From assembly GCF_002213425.1 (NCBI RefSeq), contig NZ_NJGV01000028.1:1-64000 (forward strand): DNA of 64,000 nt, read 5' to 3'. A program made the position numbers and the translations under genes. This document shows positions 42,747-53,035 of the stretch, in pieces. The DNA comes from Herbaspirillum aquaticum. GTDB taxonomy: Bacteria > Pseudomonadota > Gammaproteobacteria > Burkholderiales > Burkholderiaceae_D. Each line of letters starts with the position of its first letter. Position 1 is the stretch's first letter. The notes below the pieces were generated by a model that was not told where the DNA came from, ran no database searches, and worked only from the letters and a program-made list of their open reading frames with translations.

Positions 42747-43907
42747 TCAATTGATGAAGCGTCCGCCGCTGCCGATGGCGGTCAGGTCGACGAAATCCGA
42801 ACCACTATGATCGTTGCGGCTGAAGTGCAGGCTGAAGCCGCCGCCGTCGTAGTTGGCCGGGGTGATGCTCTCCAGCGCCCGGATCAGGCCGGCGCGGGTA
42901 AGCTGCGGGCCGGCACGGCGCAAGCCCTCGACCAGCACGCGCGCGGCGATGTAGCCCTCCAGCCCGACGAAGTTCCAGCCGGCGCCGCCCTGGCGTTCGA
43001 CCGCTTTCTGGTATTCGTAGACGATGGGCAGCCTGGCCTTGTTGGGAAAGGGCACCACCTGGGTAATCTCGGTGCCGACCCCGCCCTGCTTCAGGCGCGC
43101 CGCCAGGGAGTGGCTGCCCACGAAAGAATAGTGCGAAAAACCGCCCAGGTAGCCCGCCGCCCGCATGCGCAGGATGAGCGCGGCCGCCGGTTGATAGGAC
43201 ACTGCCTGGATCACCACATCCGGGCGCAGCTGCATGAACTGTTCGGCAGCGGCGTCCACGGCATCGGTATTGCGCGCGATGGGCAGGCTCCCCACCACGG
43301 TCAGGCCGTAGACGGCCGCGCGCTGGCGCAGGTTCTCCAGCAGCGCCCGGCCCAGTTCGTCGTCCTGGTAGAACACCGCCACCCGCAGCCGTCCCGTGCC
43401 TTGCAGCTGGCGCAGCAGGAAATCGGTTTCCTGCTCATAGCTGGCGCGCACGTGGAAGATCAGGCGGTTGAAGGGTTCCCGCAGGGCGGAAGCCCCTGTG
43501 TGCGGGGCAATCAGTGGAATACCGGCTTCGCGGATGGCCGGCAGCGCCGCCAGCACCGTAGGCGTGCCGGAAAAGCCGAACAGCGCAAAGACCTTGTCGC
43601 GCCAGATCAGTTGCTGGGCATTGGCGAGGGTGCGTTCGGGTTCGTAGCGGTCGTCCAGGCTCAGCAGCCGCACGCGGCGGCCGTGCACGCCGCCACGGGC
43701 ATTGACCTGGGCAAAATAGGTGCGCGCACCTTCCTGGAAATCACGCCCGACCTCGGCGGCCGGGCCGGTCAAGGGCGCGGACTGGCCCAGTACGATCTCC
43801 TTCGCGGTGACCCCATTCTCGGCTGCCAGCGCCACCTGCAGGCAACACGCCAGCCCCCATGCCAGGCGGCCGCACCAGACGGCGACCGCGTGCCAGCTCC
43901 TTCCCAT
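42747..43907 (-). CDS. Branched-chain-amino-acid-type ABC substrate-binding protein
   Basis: A 386-residue exported protein of the LivJ-like (type I periplasmic binding) family. Signal peptide (about residues 5-28), then KEIVLGQSAPLTGPAAEVG, FLLRQLQGTGRLRVAVFYQD and VGTEITQVVPFPNKARLPIV, typical of this family. No permease/ATPase genes are adjacent, so it is an orphan binding protein; ligand not predictable. Full length. Confidence 0.88.
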   Translation of the reverse strand: MGRSWHAVAVWCGRLAWGLACCLQVALAAENGVTAKEIVLGQSAPLTGPAAEVGRDFQEGARTYFAQVNARGGVHGRRVRLLSLDDRYEPERTLANAQQLIWRDKVFALFGFSGTPTVLAALPAIREAGIPLIAPHTGASALREPFNRLIFHVRASYEQETDFLLRQLQGTGRLRVAVFYQDDELGRALLENLRQRAAVYGLTVVGSLPIARNTDAVDAAAEQFMQLRPDVVIQAVSYQPAAALILRMRAAGYLGGFSHYSFVGSHSLAARLKQGGVGTEITQVVPFPNKARLPIVYEYQKAVERQGGAGWNFVGLEGYIAARVLVEGLRRAGPQLTRAGLIRALESITPANYDGGGFSLHFSRNDHSGSDFVDLTAIGSGGRFIN

Positions 43908-44087
43908 CTTCCTCTCCCGCCAAAAAAGTTCTCCCTGGAAGCCCGGGTGTGAAGGAAATCACACCAAGGCCCGAAGGCAGCATTTGACGATCAAGACGAA
44001 GAAAATTGCGTTATCCACGCATAGTCTTGGGTAAACCCCGATAACTTGCGAGATTCATACCGAAGTATTTCGATATCCGGCCAAAAA

Positions 44088-44258
44088 CTAGGAGAAGTAG
44101 GCTTCGCTGGCGAAGGTAATGACCACGATCATGAGCACCGCGCAGATCAGCACCGCCAACAGCCGCCCGAACTTGGGCGAGCCGTCGGCGCCGGCCGCCT
44201 GCTCGGGGGGATGGCCCATGGGATTGTCGAGGCCGGGGTCGCGCGGGGGCTGGTCCAT
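44088..44258 (-). CDS. Short tail-anchored-like membrane protein
   Basis: A 56-residue protein beginning MDQPPRDPGLDNPMGHPPEQ, with a soluble Pro/Gly/Asp-rich N-terminal half and a single hydrophobic C-terminal helix (LLAVLICAVLMIVVITFA) ending SEAYFS. AGGAGG lies seven bases before the ATG. It sits alone between two larger genes. Function unknown; tail-anchored architecture suggests a partner in the membrane. Confidence 0.7.
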   Translation of the reverse strand: MDQPPRDPGLDNPMGHPPEQAAGADGSPKFGRLLAVLICAVLMIVVITFASEAYFS

Positions 44259-44302
44259 GAGAATTCCTCCTGTGGCAGGGTCATGAGGCGATCACGCGGC
44301 CA

Positions 44303-45277
44303 TCACGGGATCAGGATGGTCGAACCGGTGGTCTTGCGGCCTTCCAGGTCGGCGTGGGCCTGGCCGACATCCTTCAAGGCGTAGCGCTGGTTGATCTCGA
44401 TGCTGATCTTGCCGCTCTGGACCATGTCGAACAGGTCGCCGGCGGTAGCATCGAGTTCGGGACGGGTGGCGATGTAGTTGCCCAGCGAGGGGCGGGTCAG
44501 GAAGAGCGAGCCGCGCGAGGCCAGTTCGGACACGCCGAACGGCGCCACCGGACCGGAGGCATTGCCGAAACTGACCATCATCCCGCGCGGGCGCAGGCAG
44601 TCCAGGGAGCCGGTGAAGGTGTCCTTGCCGATGGCGTCATAGACCACCGGCACCCCTTTGCCGCCGGTGATTTCCTTGACGCGTTCGACGAAGTTTTCGG
44701 TGGTGTAGTTGATGACGTGGGCCGCGCCATGCTGCTTGGCCAGGGCCGCCTTTTCGTCGCTGCTGACGGTGCCGATCAGGTTCACGCCCAGGGCGCGCGC
44801 CCACTGGCAGGCGATCAGGCCGATGCCGCCGGCCGCCGCATGGAACAGGATGGTCTCGCCGGGCTGCACGGCGTAGGTCTGGCGCAGCAGGTATTGCACG
44901 GTCATGCCCTGCAGCATCATGGCCGCGGCGGTGTCGAAACTGATGGCGTCCGGCAGCTTGACCAGGATGTCGGCCGGCATCACGCGTGCTTCGGCATAAG
45001 CGCCATTGGGACGGCCGGCATAGGCCACGCGGTCGCCGACCTGGAAACCGGCCACGCCCGCACCAACGGCTTCGATGGTGCCGGCGGCCTCCTGGCCCAG
45101 GCCGGCCGGCAGCGGCTGCGGATAGAGACCGGAGCGGAAATAGCAATCGATGAAGTTCAGGCCGACGGCTGCGTGGCGGATGCGGACTTCACCGGGACCC
45201 GGCTCGCCCACTTCCACGTCCACGTATTCCATGACTTCGGGGCCGCCGGTCTTGCTCATGCGGATTGCTTTTGCCAT
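44303..45277 (-). CDS. qor: NADPH:quinone oxidoreductase
   Basis: A 324-residue zeta-crystallin-like medium-chain reductase. NFIDCYFRSGLYP, GQEAAGTIEAVGAGV, and ILFHAAAGGIGLIACQWARA (AAxGGxG nucleotide-binding motif) match Qor. It lacks the zinc-binding Cys set of alcohol dehydrogenases, as expected. AAGGAG precedes start 45,277. Catalyses NADPH-dependent quinone reduction. Confidence 0.92.
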   Translation of the reverse strand: MAKAIRMSKTGGPEVMEYVDVEVGEPGPGEVRIRHAAVGLNFIDCYFRSGLYPQPLPAGLGQEAAGTIEAVGAGVAGFQVGDRVAYAGRPNGAYAEARVMPADILVKLPDAISFDTAAAMMLQGMTVQYLLRQTYAVQPGETILFHAAAGGIGLIACQWARALGVNLIGTVSSDEKAALAKQHGAAHVINYTTENFVERVKEITGGKGVPVVYDAIGKDTFTGSLDCLRPRGMMVSFGNASGPVAPFGVSELASRGSLFLTRPSLGNYIATRPELDATAGDLFDMVQSGKISIEINQRYALKDVGQAHADLEGRKTTGSTILIP

Positions 45278-45346
45278 CTGGGTCTCCTTGTATCGGGTGG
45301 ATTTCAAGCCTGGATATTCATATGTCGAGGGGCAGTATAGAACGCC

Positions 45347-46267
45347 TCAGCGCTTCTTGCGCGACAGCAGCCACATGCCCGCCAGCACCAGGGCGGTGCC
45401 GGCCAGCTGGATGCCGGTAATCGGTTCATCCAGCAGCACGGCCCCCATGAAGAGCGTCGAGACCGGCCCCACCAGCCCAGCCTGGGCGGCCGTGGGAGCG
45501 CCGATGCGAGCTACTGCCACCATGGTCAGGAACACCGGCAGCACCGTGCAGAACACCGCATTGAACAGTGAAAGCTGGTACACCGGGGCCACCTGCGTGA
45601 CCAGGTCGGCGGGCGCTCGCAATATGAAGAACTGGATCAGGCAGGCCACGCTGGACACGCACATGGCATAGGCCACCAGCCGCACGGCACCGACCCGGCG
45701 CACCAGCTCGCCGGAAGAGATCAGGTAGATCGAATAGCTCAGGGCCGATCCCAGCACCAGGGCGCTGCCGAGGATGACGTTGCTGCCGCCGGTATGGAGG
45801 TCATGCTGGAGCACCAGCACGGTGCCGAAATAGGACACCAGCAGCGCCGCCCATTCGATCCAGCCGACCTTGCGCTTGAAGAAGAAAAAGGCGATCAGCA
45901 TCACGAAGGAAGGCGTGAGGAACAGGATCAATCGTTCCAGCCCGGCCGAGATGTATTGCAGCCCGAGGAAATCGAGGAAGCTCGACAGGTAATAACCCAT
46001 CAACCCCAGCACCACGATGCGCAGCACGTCGGCGCGCGCCAGCGGCGGCTGGGTGCGCGCCTTCCAGAGCGCCACGGCGGCGAACATGGGGAAGGAAAAC
46101 AGCATGCGCAGCGTGATCACCATGACGGCATCGACCTGGTAGCGATACATCAGCTTGGCCACGATGGCCTTGGCGGAAAAGAAGATGGCGCCGATGATGG
46201 CGAGCAGCAGCCCGCCCAGGAAGGCCTGGCGCGGGGTGGAATGAACGGGGGTGGGGGCGGCAGTCAT
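45347..46267 (-). CDS. EamA-family (DMT) permease
   Basis: A 306-residue ten-helix transporter with the two-repeat EamA layout (IIGAIFFSAKAIVAKLMYRY opening the first repeat; ILGSALVLGSALSYSIYLIS the second) and a C-terminal WLLSRKKR. Start chosen at 46,267; 46,297 is also possible, neither has a good ribosome binding site. Not closely similar in sequence to the EamA protein at 41,700. Substrate unknown. Confidence 0.82.
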   Translation of the reverse strand: MTAAPTPVHSTPRQAFLGGLLLAIIGAIFFSAKAIVAKLMYRYQVDAVMVITLRMLFSFPMFAAVALWKARTQPPLARADVLRIVVLGLMGYYLSSFLDFLGLQYISAGLERLILFLTPSFVMLIAFFFFKRKVGWIEWAALLVSYFGTVLVLQHDLHTGGSNVILGSALVLGSALSYSIYLISSGELVRRVGAVRLVAYAMCVSSVACLIQFFILRAPADLVTQVAPVYQLSLFNAVFCTVLPVFLTMVAVARIGAPTAAQAGLVGPVSTLFMGAVLLDEPITGIQLAGTALVLAGMWLLSRKKR

Positions 46268-46329
46268 GGCCGCGATTGTAAACCCTGGGCTGCGCACGCG
46301 CCGCGCGGGCGGGCGGGCGCAGCGCAGCG

Positions 46330-47985
46330 TCAGCGCTTCTTCATCAACGAGCCAAGCACGCCGCGAATGAGCTCGCGCCCGACCTGCGAACCGATGCTGC
46401 GCGCGGCCGACTTGACCATGGCCTGCAGGGGAGAATCGCTGCGGCGATTGCCGCCGCCGCTGCCGAAGATACCACCGGCGGCATCCTTGAGCAGGTCGCC
46501 CAGGCCGCCGCTCTCCTCCTGCTGGTTCTGCGGCGCAGGCTGGGGTTGAGGCCGGGACTGCGGCATGCGCGCACCGCCGCTCGGACGCGACGTGCCGGCA
46601 GGCGCCGGTGCGCTGCGGCCTGCCGATGCGCCCCAGGCATTGTCATCGGCCGGAGCGGGGGCTGGCTGCGGAACCGGGGCCGGTGCAGGGGCCGCCTGTG
46701 GCTGCTGGACGGCGCGGCCCTTCAGGCGTTCATAGGCCGACTCGCGGTCGACGGCCTGTTCGTAGACGCCGGCCACCAGCGAAGAGGCAACCAGGGCGCG
46801 TCGTTCCTCCGCACTGATCGGGCCGATCTGCGAAGCCGGGGTCAGCACATAGCCGCGCTCGACCATGTTGGGCCGACCCTTCTCATCGAGGAAGGACACC
46901 AGCGCCTCGCCCACGCCCAGCTCGGTGATGGCCTGGGCGGTATTGACCATGGGATTGGGACGGAAGGTTTCAGCGGCCGCCTGCACGGCCTTCTGGTCGC
47001 GCGGGGTATAGGCGCGCAGGGCGTGCTGCACGCGGTTGCCGAGCTGGCCCAGCACGGTGTCGGGGATGTCCAGCGGATTCTGCGTGACGAAGTAGATGCC
47101 CACGCCCTTGGACCGGATCAGGCGCACCACCTGCTCGATCTTCTGCAAGAGCGGCTTGGGCGCCTCATCGAAGAGCAGGTGGGCTTCATCGAAGAAGAAG
47201 GCCATCTTCGGCTTGTCCAGGTCGCCCACCTCGGGCAGGTGCTCGAACAGCTCCGAGAGCATCCACAGCAGGAAGGTGGAATACAGGCGCGGCGCATTCA
47301 TGAGCTTGTCGGCGGCGAGGATGTTGATGATGCCGCGCCCCTGGGCATCGGTCTGCATCCAGTCCTCGATGTTCAACATCGGTTCGCCGAAAAAGCGGTC
47401 GCCGCCCTGCTCGTCGATGGCGATCAGCCCGCGCTGGATGGCGCCCACGCTGGCCGCCGAGATGTTGCCGTATTCGGTCTTGAACTGCGCCGCATTCTCG
47501 CCCACGTGCTGCAGCATGGCGCGCAGGTCCTTGGTATCGAGCAGCAGGAGGCCGTGGTCGTCGGCAATCTTGAAGACCAGTTGCAGCACGCCCTGCTGGG
47601 TATCGTTCAGGTTGAGCATGCGGGCCAGCATCAGCGGGCCCATGTCGGAGACGGTGGCGCGCACCGGATGGCCGAGTTCGCCGTAGACGTCCCAGAACGC
47701 CACCGGGGCAGCGGCCCAGGCCGGCTCGGGCAGGCCCAGCTGGGCCAGGCGCGCGGTGGTCTTGGGCGAGGCGCTGCCGGCCTTGCCCAGGCCGGAGAGG
47801 TCGCCCTTGACGTCGGCCATGAAGACCGGCACGCCGATGTCGGAGAGGGCCTGGGCCAGCACCTGCAGGGTGACCGTCTTGCCGGTGCCGGTGGCGCCCG
47901 TGATGCAGCCGTGGCGGTTGGCCAGTTGGGGCAGCAGGCACAGTTGCCCGCCGGCATGGGTGGCGATGGGAAGCGGATTAATCAT
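46330..47985 (-). CDS. HerA-like ATPase, DUF853 (YjgR) family
   Basis: A 551-residue P-loop ATPase of the HerA/FtsK superfamily. Walker [15 protein letters not shown] is near residue 30, Walker [18 protein letters not shown] near 270, and [22 protein letters not shown] is the conserved sensor region. A Pro/Ala-rich linker (about 430-480) leads to a C-terminal amphipathic end with [16 protein letters not shown]. Unlike phage- or NurA-linked HerA, it is not next to a nuclease gene. Role unknown. Confidence 0.9.
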   Translation of the reverse strand: MINPLPIATHAGGQLCLLPQLANRHGCITGATGTGKTVTLQVLAQALSDIGVPVFMADVKGDLSGLGKAGSASPKTTARLAQLGLPEPAWAAAPVAFWDVYGELGHPVRATVSDMGPLMLARMLNLNDTQQGVLQLVFKIADDHGLLLLDTKDLRAMLQHVGENAAQFKTEYGNISAASVGAIQRGLIAIDEQGGDRFFGEPMLNIEDWMQTDAQGRGIINILAADKLMNAPRLYSTFLLWMLSELFEHLPEVGDLDKPKMAFFFDEAHLLFDEAPKPLLQKIEQVVRLIRSKGVGIYFVTQNPLDIPDTVLGQLGNRVQHALRAYTPRDQKAVQAAAETFRPNPMVNTAQAITELGVGEALVSFLDEKGRPNMVERGYVLTPASQIGPISAEERRALVASSLVAGVYEQAVDRESAYERLKGRAVQQPQAAPAPAPVPQPAPAPADDNAWGASAGRSAPAPAGTSRPSGGARMPQSRPQPQPAPQNQQEESGGLGDLLKDAAGGIFGSGGGNRRSDSPLQAMVKSAARSIGSQVGRELIRGVLGSLMKKR

Positions 47986-48213
47986 CTCGACTGAGCCTTC
48001 AAGGCAAAAATGACGGGGTGGCGGTATGGTAAAATGCCCGCCCGATTATAGTCAGAACATGGCGCCAGGAAATGCATTATCGAGCCCTGGGCGCCGGGTC
48101 CCCTGCTGCAGCCATGCCTTGCCCGCGCCCGCCGGTCTTGCCGAGGCGCCTCCAGGCGCGGCTTGCGCAGGCCGGACGGTTCTGGCCCCACCCTCTCGCA
48201 GGAAAGATTGAAC

Positions 48214-48939
48214 ATGGCTGGACACAGCAAATGGGCCAATATTCAGCACCGTAAAGGCCGTCAGGATGAAAAGCGTGGTCGCGTCTGGACCCGCCTCATC
48301 AAGGAAATCACCGTCGCCGCCCGCATGGGCGGGGGCGATCCGGACACCAACCCGCGCCTGCGCCTGGCCGTGGACCGTGCCTCCGACGCCAACATGCCCA
48401 AGGACAACGTCACCCGCGCCATCCAGCGCGGCACCGGCGCCCTGGACGGCGTGAACTATGAAGAAGTGCGCTATGAAGGCTATGGCATCAACGGCGCGGC
48501 CATCATCGTCGATTGCATGACCGACAACCGCGTGCGCACCGTGGCCGAAGTGCGCCACGCCTTCTCCAAGTTCGGTGGCAACATGGGGACCGAAGGTTCG
48601 GTGGCCTTCCTCTTCAAGCACTGTGGCCAGCTGATGTACGCGCCCGGTACCGATGAGAATGCCGTCATGGAAGCGGCGCTCGAAGCCGGTGCCGAAGACG
48701 TCCTCACCGACGACGAAGGCGGCATCGAAGTGCTGACCGCCCCCAATGATTTCTCGGCCGTGAAGTCCGCCATGGAAGCCGCCGGCTTCAAGGCCGAAGT
48801 CGCCGAGATCACCATGAAGCCCTCCACCGAGACCGTGTTTGCGGGCGAGGACGGCGTCAGGATGCAGAAGCTGCTGGATGCGCTGGAGAACCTGGACGAT
48901 ACCCAGGAGCTCTATACCAACGCCGTGATCGAAGAATAA
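48214..48939 (+). CDS. yebC: YebC/PmpR-family protein
   Basis: A 241-residue protein with the family start [20 protein letters not shown] and [34 protein letters not shown]. The family is tied to translation of difficult motifs at the ribosome and to transcriptional control in some species. Start 48,214 gives the standard N terminus. First of the conserved core-gene group leading to purD. Confidence 0.95.
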   Translation: MAGHSKWANIQHRKGRQDEKRGRVWTRLIKEITVAARMGGGDPDTNPRLRLAVDRASDANMPKDNVTRAIQRGTGALDGVNYEEVRYEGYGINGAAIIVDCMTDNRVRTVAEVRHAFSKFGGNMGTEGSVAFLFKHCGQLMYAPGTDENAVMEAALEAGAEDVLTDDEGGIEVLTAPNDFSAVKSAMEAAGFKAEVAEITMKPSTETVFAGEDGVRMQKLLDALENLDDTQELYTNAVIEE

Positions 48940-49024
48940 TTCACCCGATCACCCGGCCGGTTTATACAGATACGGACAAGACGACCCTTTTTCGCCCCAT
49001 TCGCCACTTTTATCTTCCTATCCC

Positions 49025-50293
49025 ATGAAAATCCTAGTTGTTGGCTCCGGTGGCCGTGAACATGCGCTGGCCTGGGCCATTGCCAAGTCGCCGCGCATCC
49101 AGACGGTCTATGTTGCTCCCGGCAATGGCGGCACCGCGCTCGACGAGCGCCTGCAGAACATCGCCATCACCGATCCCGTGGCCCTGGCCGACTTCGTCGA
49201 GCAGGAGCATGTGGCGCTGACCGTGGTCGGCCCGGAAGGCCCGCTGGCAGCCGGCATCGTCAACGTCTTCCGCGCCCGTGGCCTGAAGATCTTCGGCCCC
49301 ACCAAGGAAGCGGCGCAGCTGGAAAGCTCCAAGGACTTCGCCAAGGCCTTCATGCAGCGTCACGCCATCCCGACCGCCGAGTACCAGACCTTCTCGGACG
49401 TGGCGGCCGCGCACGACTACATTGCCAAGAAGGGCGCGCCCATCGTCATCAAGGCCGACGGCCTGGCTGCCGGCAAGGGCGTGGTGGTCGCCATGACGCT
49501 GGAAGAAGCGCATACGGCCGTGGACATGATGCTCTCCGACAACAAGCTGGGCGATGCTGGTGCGCGCGTGGTGATCGAGGAATTCCTGGCGGGTGAAGAA
49601 GCTTCCTTCATCGTCATGGTCGACGGCAAGAACATCCTGCCCCTGGCCACCAGCCAGGACCACAAGCGCCTGCAGGATCACGACCAGGGGCCCAACACCG
49701 GCGGCATGGGTGCCTACTCGCCCGCCCCCATCGTCACCCCGGCGCTGCATGCGCGCGTGATGCGCGAGATCATCGTGCCGACCGTGCAGGGCATGGCCAA
49801 GGATGGCATCCCCTTCTCCGGCTTCCTGTACGCGGGCCTGATGATCGATGCCGAAGGCAATCCCAAGACGCTGGAATTCAACTGCCGCATGGGCGATCCC
49901 GAAACCCAGCCCATCATGGCGCGCCTGAAGACGGACCTGCTGACCGTGTTCGAACATGCCGTCACCGGCACGCTGGACAAGATCGAGCTGGAATGGGACC
50001 GCCGTACCGCGCTGGGCGTGGTCATGGCCGCCCACGGCTATCCGGAAGAACCGCGCAAGGGTGACCTCATCACCGACATCCCGGCCGAGACCGCCGATTG
50101 CGTCACTTTCCATGCCGGCACCGTCCTCAACGGCGAGAAGCTGACCACCAACGGTGGCCGCGTGCTGTGCGTGGTGGGCCTGGGCGACAGCGTGAAGGTC
50201 GCGCAGAAGCACGCCTATGACGCTGCCGACCTGATCCACTTCGCCGGCTCGCAGATGCGCCGCGACATCGGCTGGCGCGCCCTGAAGCGCTAA
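49025..50293 (+). CDS. purD: Phosphoribosylamine-glycine ligase
   Basis: A 422-residue ATP-grasp enzyme of purine synthesis, joining glycine to 5-phosphoribosylamine. MKILVVGSGGREHALAWAIA is the classic N terminus; VIKADGLAAGKGVVVA and TGGMGAYSPAPIVTP, and FNCRMGDPETQPIM are the ATP-grasp and metal sites. Full length, all motifs intact. A terminator follows, so it does not read into the channel gene. Confidence 0.97.
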   Translation: MKILVVGSGGREHALAWAIAKSPRIQTVYVAPGNGGTALDERLQNIAITDPVALADFVEQEHVALTVVGPEGPLAAGIVNVFRARGLKIFGPTKEAAQLESSKDFAKAFMQRHAIPTAEYQTFSDVAAAHDYIAKKGAPIVIKADGLAAGKGVVVAMTLEEAHTAVDMMLSDNKLGDAGARVVIEEFLAGEEASFIVMVDGKNILPLATSQDHKRLQDHDQGPNTGGMGAYSPAPIVTPALHARVMREIIVPTVQGMAKDGIPFSGFLYAGLMIDAEGNPKTLEFNCRMGDPETQPIMARLKTDLLTVFEHAVTGTLDKIELEWDRRTALGVVMAAHGYPEEPRKGDLITDIPAETADCVTFHAGTVLNGEKLTTNGGRVLCVVGLGDSVKVAQKHAYDAADLIHFAGSQMRRDIGWRALKR

Positions 50294-50314
50294 GCCGGGC
50301 CGCATGCCGTGCAG

Positions 50315-50355
50315 ATCCCCCGCAACGCCGTGCGTGTTGCGGGGGATTTCATTTT
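50315..50355 (+). terminator. Rho-independent terminator after purD
   Basis: ATCCCCCGCAAC and GTTGCGGGGGAT form a 12-pair stem followed by a T-rich stretch (TTCATTTT). Confidence 0.88.
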
Positions 50356-50482
50356 GCAGGCATGCGCGCCTCTTCCCGAGCCACTGCAACAAAATGACAC
50401 TGCCGTAGCCTAAGCACGACGGGCGTTTCCGGCCAGCATGCCGGCGCCACGAACCGCATTCCCAGAAGAAAAGGACATATCG

Positions 50483-51313
50483 ATGCCAGACCACCTGCTC
50501 AATTTCGAAACCTTGATCAACCTCTACCTGGTGCCTTTCGGGCTCAAGGTGATTGCCGCCATCGTCATCTGGATCGTCGGCGGCATGTTCATCAACACCC
50601 TCTCCAAGATCGTGCGTCGCGTGCTGACCGCACGCCAGTTCGAGACCACGCTCATCAACTACGCCAGCTCGGCCATGCACGTCATCCTGCGCATCCTGCT
50701 GGTGATGGGCATCCTGGAGGTGTGCGGCATTCCGACCACGTCCTTTGCGGCCATGATCGGCGCGGTCGGCGTGGCGCTGGGCGTGGCCTGGTCGGGCCTG
50801 CTGTCCAATTTTGCGGCCGGCATCTTCCTGGTGGTGCTGCGCCCCTTCAAGGTGGGCGACTACATCACCGCCGCCGGCCAGACCGGCACCGTCTCCGACA
50901 TTGGTCTCGTGACCACCATCATCACTACCGACAACAACCTGCGCGTCATCATCGGCAACAACAAGCTGTTCTCGGAAAACATCATCAACTACAACGTCAA
51001 CGCCACCCGCCGCACCGACCTGCGTTGCCAGATTGCCTACAGCGTCGATCCGCAACAGGCCATCGCCAAGCTCTCTGAGCGCATCAAGGCCATTCCCAAC
51101 GTCTTGCAGACGCCGGCACCGGGCATCGTGATCCAGGAATTCAATGCCACCGGCACCCTGATCGCCCTGCGTGTGCACGCGCCCACGCCCAATTTCGGCC
51201 AGGTCTACAACGACGTGCAGAATGCCATCGCCGAGGTCTGCCTGAAGGAAGGCTGGCCGGCGCCGGCAACTTACCAGGTGGCCGTGCCGCTGGCCCAGCC
51301 GCCGCAAAACTGA
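50483..51313 (+). CDS. Small-conductance mechanosensitive channel (MscS type)
   Basis: A 276-residue membrane channel that vents solutes on hypo-osmotic shock. Three hydrophobic helices (about 15-35, 57-77, 82-110); the pore helix carries the Gly/Ala packing pattern [21 protein letters not shown], followed by the beta-domain signature [23 protein letters not shown] precedes start 50,483. Close to E. coli MscS in size. It interrupts the purD-hemF order and has its own terminators on both sides. Confidence 0.93.
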   Translation: MPDHLLNFETLINLYLVPFGLKVIAAIVIWIVGGMFINTLSKIVRRVLTARQFETTLINYASSAMHVILRILLVMGILEVCGIPTTSFAAMIGAVGVALGVAWSGLLSNFAAGIFLVVLRPFKVGDYITAAGQTGTVSDIGLVTTIITTDNNLRVIIGNNKLFSENIINYNVNATRRTDLRCQIAYSVDPQQAIAKLSERIKAIPNVLQTPAPGIVIQEFNATGTLIALRVHAPTPNFGQVYNDVQNAIAEVCLKEGWPAPATYQVAVPLAQPPQN

Positions 51314-51330
51314 GGCCTTTGCCCCACAAC

Positions 51331-51362
51331 GCCGGTCCGGCATCGCCTGCGGACCGGCTTTT
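51331..51362 (+). terminator. Rho-independent terminator after the MscS-type gene
   Basis: GCCGGTCCG and CGGACCGGC form a nine-pair stem followed by TTTT. Confidence 0.85.
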
Positions 51363-51392
51363 GACGCCCCAGCCCGGGGCTGTCAAGGTACA

Positions 51393-52367
51393 ATGTCGGG
51401 TTGGAACGCATTTCCGTCCAGTAACCGTGTACCAGAGCGACCCGCCGTGACCACCCATTCCAACGCCTCCACCAACACCGCTGCCGTCAAGGCTTACCTG
51501 CAAGACCTGCAACAGCGCATCGTCGCAGCGCTGGAAGCCGCTGATGGCAAGACTTTCCTGTCGGATTCCTGGGAACGCCCCGAAGGCGGAGGCGGCACGT
51601 CGCGCCTGCTGGAAGAAGGAAACCTGCTGGAACGCGGCGGCGTCGGCTTCTCCCACGTGATGGGCAAGAACCTGCCGCCTTCGGCGGCGGCCAACCGCCC
51701 GCACCTGGCGGGCCGCGCCTGGGAAGCCATGGGCGTGTCGCTGGTGCTGCATCCGCGCAATCCCTACGTGCCGACGGTGCACATGAACGTGCGCTTCTTC
51801 ACCACCCATGCCGAAGGCGAAGAAGCCGTCTGGTGGTTTGGCGGCGGCATGGACCTCACGCCCTACTACGGCGTGAAGGAAGATGCAGTCCACTTCCACC
51901 GCACCTGCCGCGATGCGCTGCAGCCTTATGGTGATGACTTGTATCCGCGCTTCAAGAAGTGGTGCGATGACTATTTTTACCTGAAGCATCGCAAGGAGCC
52001 GCGCGGCGTGGGCGGCATCTTCTTCGATGACTTCAATGCCCTGCCCTTCGAGCAGGCGTTCGCCCTGCAACGCAGCGTGGGCGATGCCTTCCTCGACGCT
52101 TACCTGCCCATCGTGGCGGCGCGCCGGGAGACGCCCTACGGCGAGCGTGAACGCGACTTCCAGGCCTATCGCCGGGGGCGCTACGTGGAATTCAACCTGG
52201 TCTTCGACCGGGGCACGCTGTTCGGACTGCAGTCCGGCGGACGGACCGAGTCCATCCTCATGTCCATGCCGCCGCTGGTGAAGTGGCGCTATGACTGGCA
52301 TCCCGAGGCAGGCAGCCCGGAAGCGGCGCTGTATTCGGACTTCCTGGTCCACAAGGAATGGCTGTAA
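51393..52367 (+). CDS. hemF: Aerobic coproporphyrinogen III oxidase
   Basis: A 324-residue haem-pathway enzyme that uses oxygen to convert coproporphyrinogen III to protoporphyrinogen IX. Motifs: [48 protein letters not shown] and [18 protein letters not shown], all typical. The ATG at 51,393 has AAGG upstream; a GTG at 51,447 would give a product closer to the usual ~300 residues, so the first 18 residues are uncertain. First gene of a tightly packed operon. Confidence 0.95.
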   Translation: MSGWNAFPSSNRVPERPAVTTHSNASTNTAAVKAYLQDLQQRIVAALEAADGKTFLSDSWERPEGGGGTSRLLEEGNLLERGGVGFSHVMGKNLPPSAAANRPHLAGRAWEAMGVSLVLHPRNPYVPTVHMNVRFFTTHAEGEEAVWWFGGGMDLTPYYGVKEDAVHFHRTCRDALQPYGDDLYPRFKKWCDDYFYLKHRKEPRGVGGIFFDDFNALPFEQAFALQRSVGDAFLDAYLPIVAARRETPYGERERDFQAYRRGRYVEFNLVFDRGTLFGLQSGGRTESILMSMPPLVKWRYDWHPEAGSPEAALYSDFLVHKEWL

Positions 52368-53035
52368 TGGTGCCGCCCGCGGCGCAGCGCTGCATTGCCG
52401 TGCTCGGCGGCAGCTTCGATCCGGTGCACAATGGCCATGTCCTGTTGGCCGAGCATTTCATGCAGTTGCTGCAGCCCGATGAACTGCGCGTGATCCCTGC
52501 CGGCAATCCGTGGCAGAAGCACGGCTTGCAGGCCACCCCGGCCGATCGCGTGGAAATGGCAAGACGCGCCTTCGACCGCCAGCAGGTGCCGGTGGTCATC
52601 GATGAACAGGAAATTCGCCGCGCCAGCGCGACCTATACCATCGATACCCTGCGCGCATTGCGCGCCGAGCTGGGACCGGAGGTGTCCATCGTGTTCCTGA
52701 TGGGCGCGGACCAGCTGCAACACCTGGACACCTGGCAACACTGGCAGGAACTGTTTGACCTGGCGCACCTGTGCGCCGCCTCGCGGCCCGGCTTCGAGCT
52801 GGCCGACGCTCACGTGCCGCCGGCCGTGAGGGAAGAATTCAAGCGGCGCAGCGCTGCGCCGCAAGAGATCCGCAGCACCACGCACGGATACGGCTACCTG
52901 GCCCTCGGGCTGGCGGTCGATATCTCGTCGACTGAAATCCGTGCCCAGCTGCAACGCGGCATCCGACCCGATTCGCTGATCCCGGGCAGGGTGCTAGACT
53001 ATATCGAACAACAACATCTGTACCGAACTCAATAA
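52367..53035 (+). CDS. nadD: Nicotinate-nucleotide adenylyltransferase
   Basis: A 222-residue enzyme making deamido-NAD. GGSFDPVHNGHVLLAEH is the nucleotidyltransferase GxFDPxHxGH site, and DISSTEIRAQL is the C-terminal ISST motif. Start 52,367 (MVPPAAQ) overlaps the last base of the hemF stop (TAATG); an in-frame ATG three codons earlier is too close to the Shine-Dalgarno. The stop overlaps the rsfS start in the same way. Confidence 0.95.
   Translation: MVPPAAQRCIAVLGGSFDPVHNGHVLLAEHFMQLLQPDELRVIPAGNPWQKHGLQATPADRVEMARRAFDRQQVPVVIDEQEIRRASATYTIDTLRALRAELGPEVSIVFLMGADQLQHLDTWQHWQELFDLAHLCAASRPGFELADAHVPPAVREEFKRRSAAPQEIRSTTHGYGYLALGLAVDISSTEIRAQLQRGIRPDSLIPGRVLDYIEQQHLYRTQ

Noticed and set aside
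49034-51343. Minus-strand open frame of 769 codons opposite purD and the MscS-type gene
   Set aside because: Antisense to two well-supported genes and their terminator; composition is the usual His/Asp/Gly-rich artefact.
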